Assembly: GCA_900239685.1 (NCBI GenBank) | Contig: OENT01000329.1 | Span: forward strand, 62,001-126,000 | Source: Rotaria macrura | Lineage: Eukaryota > Rotifera > Eurotatoria > Philodinida > Philodinidae | Direction of reading: 5' to 3' | DNA: 64,000 nucleotides | Part shown: piece after piece, positions 61,083 to 64,000 of the stretch | Layout of the letters: every line of letters begins with the position of its first letter | Numbering within the stretch: the first letter of the stretch is position 1 | Notes under the pieces: model-generated | Databases searched by the model: none | Seen by the model: the letters and a program-made list of their open reading frames with translations, nothing else | What the model was told of the DNA's origin: nothing | Position numbers and translations under genes: made by a program

Positions 61083-64000
61083 ATCTAAAATAATATGCTT
61101 ATCAACTTTCAATATAGAGACTAATTAATTTGTGCACTTCAAATGAATTCACATGTGTTTCGGAGAAGGAACAAGTAGTGTTGTGACGAGGAAAAGAAAG
61201 AAGAGATCAACATCGATGGATGGTGACAGCTGTGTACGAGGATGTTTATCAATTTTATCGTCGACATTGAAAATACTTTCTCGATGTTTTGTACTATGTT
61301 CAAACTATTTTTTTTCTGTCAAATGTAATCCTTATACAAGAATTGCTTGAAAAATGACATTCATAATTGAATGCATACGCCATCTCATATCTTCCATTGT
61401 TTTTAATACTATCAGAGGCTCAATTTGAGTATTGAAAGATGTCGCTCAACTGTTGTGTGTACTGCTTATAAACAATGTATATTACGGATATACTTTAATT
61501 TCTTTTTTATATTGACACTTATGTTTGTCTTATACGATCCTGGTTGACAGATATTAGCTCATTTGACAAGATTCCTATTTCGATTACTTATTTGTTTTAA
61601 AAATTGAACATAAAATCACAATGACTTACAAAATAATTATGTTCTGTAAGATTGTCGCTCTTATAATCCTTTGACAGTAAATATGGGAAAGCATGACTTG
61701 AACCCTGGCTAAATCCATTAGTCCATACTATACCTATCATTTAAATAATCATAAACGATACTATCTACAGTTGTCGTTGGTGATCTAGAAAATTTCAAAT
61801 GTCACTGAAAGTCTCATTCATCACGAGTCACTTATTGAAGTGAACTATGTTCATAGTCTCATACTGAAATCATACAATAAATTTACGAGAGAAAAATATT
61901 TTTAAAGTTGGATATTAACTTTTCAATGAAAATATGAATAGTGGTGTCTAAATTTCTGAAGAATAATAATTAAATGTGATTTTTCGATAAGAAAACTCTT
62001 AGGAAAATTAGACGTCCTCCAGGAGTCTTGCTTTCGTTTTTGAATGAAATACAATTACTGAAGCATAACGAAGCAACCAACCAGCGTGTATTCAGTATCG
62101 ATTCAAGCAATAATGAAGTTATTATTTTTAAGTAATGTGTATAATTAGAGAAAAAGCTATATTAGCATCTTTGTCTCCTTCTAATACATGTCTCGAAGCT
62201 CATATCTGTGATTCAAACCTAGTGATGAGTTCTAAATGAATACCTATTTTGTATTTGTATAAAACTTTTAGTTGGTTTCACGATGTAAATCATTTGTTTT
62301 TCAAAAGCAACTAGACGAAAAACTAAACATAACTCAGACTCTTACTTCTATTGAGTACGAAGAAATACATATTATTTTCGACTGAAACACTTGATAATCC
62401 TCTCAAAACTATCATTGTCGAACGTACGAACCACCTCGTAGGTTATTCGTTTACTAGAGGATTGATTTGCAGTGATGCAGATTTCGAAAACCAACTGATT
62501 GAAATATTCGAAGAAAAAGAAAAAATAAATTGAGACTCAGTTGAATATCCGGAAGATTCATTTCATATCAATGTTTTCTAATTCAGTTTCGTATATTCTC
62601 TGGATATGATATAGCATGTAAACCGAATATTAACTAGCACAGATACTTCGAATTTTTATGTGCCACATTAAATTATTGCAGATCAATTTTATTGAGAGAT
62701 ATTGGAATCAGATGGTTGCTCAAGAATAATAAAAACACAGTTGCACTTAGAAATATGTTAATTTCAAGTAAAATTCAGTTTATTTCTTTAAAATCTTTCG
62801 ATCAATTATATGACTGACTAGAACCAAGAAGGAAAATGATATGTAAAACAATCATGTAGAATCGAACTCATATGTTAGAAGTGAATTTTTAAGCTTAAGA
62901 ATCAATTTTTCACTTATTAGAATATTTAAAAGATGGAAAATTGAAGATATATTTTCCAAATTGATTAAAGTCTTGAGAAGAGTATGAAATACAATTCCAA
63001 TATCATGGTATTAAAATCAGATGAGTTCATCCCACATATAAGTCAATACTAATCCTAATTTAGAGTCGTGAGTATGGGATAAGAGAAAGAAATAAAAGCC
63101 AAAGCTACAGTCATACTTCTGAGAATGATAGCTTGTCGGCTTCTCGTAGACAACATTCATCTATTTATTAAAATACTAGGTCTCATATTTTTCAATGAAC
63201 ACTTACTTGCTCATCATAGAATCAGGTTGATTATGCTGTATCAATGTATGAAGCACATGAAACGTGACTCAAGTGTTGAGACTTAAACAGCCTACTAGTT
63301 AAAATTGGATGCAGCGCATGCTTTTACTAAAAAAACTATTGTAACTTAATGTCGAAATCTTGACATAGGTTAGCATTCTGCAATTAAAAAAAATATGTCG
63401 ATACTAAGGAACCTTCAAGTTATCAATCTAATATGAAAGTTCGATGTTCAGCTAACGGTATCCTTGTACGTATTGAAATATGTCATAGTTGCGTTAAACA
63501 ATCCTTTCAAATTAAAACAGGTCACATTTATGAAAAGTACTGAAAAAACATCACTATCAAAACAAAACATAACTATTGAGAATATAGAATAGATACTTTT
63601 CAGCAACATCTCGAAAAGATACATAATATATCATACGAATAGCTGTTAATGTTAGACAAAAAAACAAAAATTATGAATTGAACATAATATGTTTGTTGAA
63701 CTTTACCATAAATCGAACCTAACAATATCTAGCCAGTCATTTCCAGCATTTGAATTCATCAGTAGGATACAAAAAATTATAACCGATTCTAAGTAGGTGA
63801 TGGTAATGATGCCATTCGAAATATCAGTGCTGTTCGTGTCTCGATAACAATTGGATACAAAAAACCCGTCTAGGTTCAGTATTAATGAACGAATACTGTT
63901 ACTGAACATATGAACTGATGTTAGTTAAACTTATTTGAAGATACTATATAAAGTAGTTCATTCATACTTTCTATATGAGTTATTATAGTTCAAATACTAG
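61083..64000. other. Gene-free AT-rich sequence upstream of the PR-domain gene
   Basis: It includes the presumed promoter/5' UTR of the minus-strand PR-domain gene near 61,083. Beyond that, only short chance ORFs are seen (for example 61,153-61,350 and 62,351-62,533). Confidence 0.45.

Noticed and set aside
61685-61735. tRNA-like T-arm (GGGTTCAAGTC) on the minus strand
   Set aside because: The T-stem does not pair and no acceptor, D or anticodon arms could be found at proper distances.

Overview
This window is nuclear DNA of a small-intron metazoan. It is clearly AT-rich by eye. The genes are split by many introns of roughly 50-90 bp with GT...AG ends, plus a few of 0.4-1.5 kb. The products are typical of animals: a K+-dependent Na+/Ca2+ exchanger, steryl-sulfatase, metaxin, exocyst Sec10, a repulsive guidance molecule, aromatic amino acid decarboxylase and a PR-domain zinc-finger protein. 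Intron style, composition and protein style suggest a bdelloid rotifer. That is an inference; no rRNA or other diagnostic marker is present. I rebuilt most gene models by hand, following GT/AG sites and reading-frame phase across introns. Total coding lengths are divisible by three and protein lengths match the families where a family is known.

Layout: (1) 2-634 (+), the 3' end of an unrecognised Ser/Asn-rich protein. (2) 635-7054, no convincing gene; scattered short open stretches at 5.3-6.6 kb may be decayed coding sequence. (3) 7055-9300 (-), an alpha/beta-hydrolase-fold protein with Cys at the nucleophile position. (4) 9301-17205, gene-free, with one small inverted and tandem repeat element at about 10.65-10.95 kb. 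(5) 17206-20396 (-), a 16-exon NCKX-type exchanger. (6) 21934-23765 (+), an unrecognised gene of several exons. (7) 25398-27316 (-), a two-exon steryl-sulfatase-like enzyme. (8) 28598-30577 (+), metaxin, followed 128 bp later by (9) 30706-35481 (+), exocyst Sec10. (10) 38550-41366 (+), a Gln/Pro-rich protein with tandem repeats. (11) 45408-47594 (+), an RGM/hemojuvelin-like protein. (12) 50339-50731 (-), a small unrecognised ORF. (13) 51297-52946 (+), aromatic-L-amino-acid decarboxylase. (14) 54278-61082 (-), a 15-exon PR/SET-domain zinc-finger protein with a 705-bp foldback element in its largest intron. (15) 61083-64000, no gene seen.

The genes are unrelated housekeeping and signalling genes and do not form a pathway or cluster. 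The only tight neighbours are metaxin and Sec10. A polypyrimidine-AG just upstream of the Sec10 ATG would suit cis- or trans-splicing. I found no new multi-gene system. The most original items are the two foldback elements, the Cys-nucleophile hydrolase without a recognisable catalytic His, the RGM homologue with an unusual Cys-containing N-terminus, and the unassigned Gln-rich protein.
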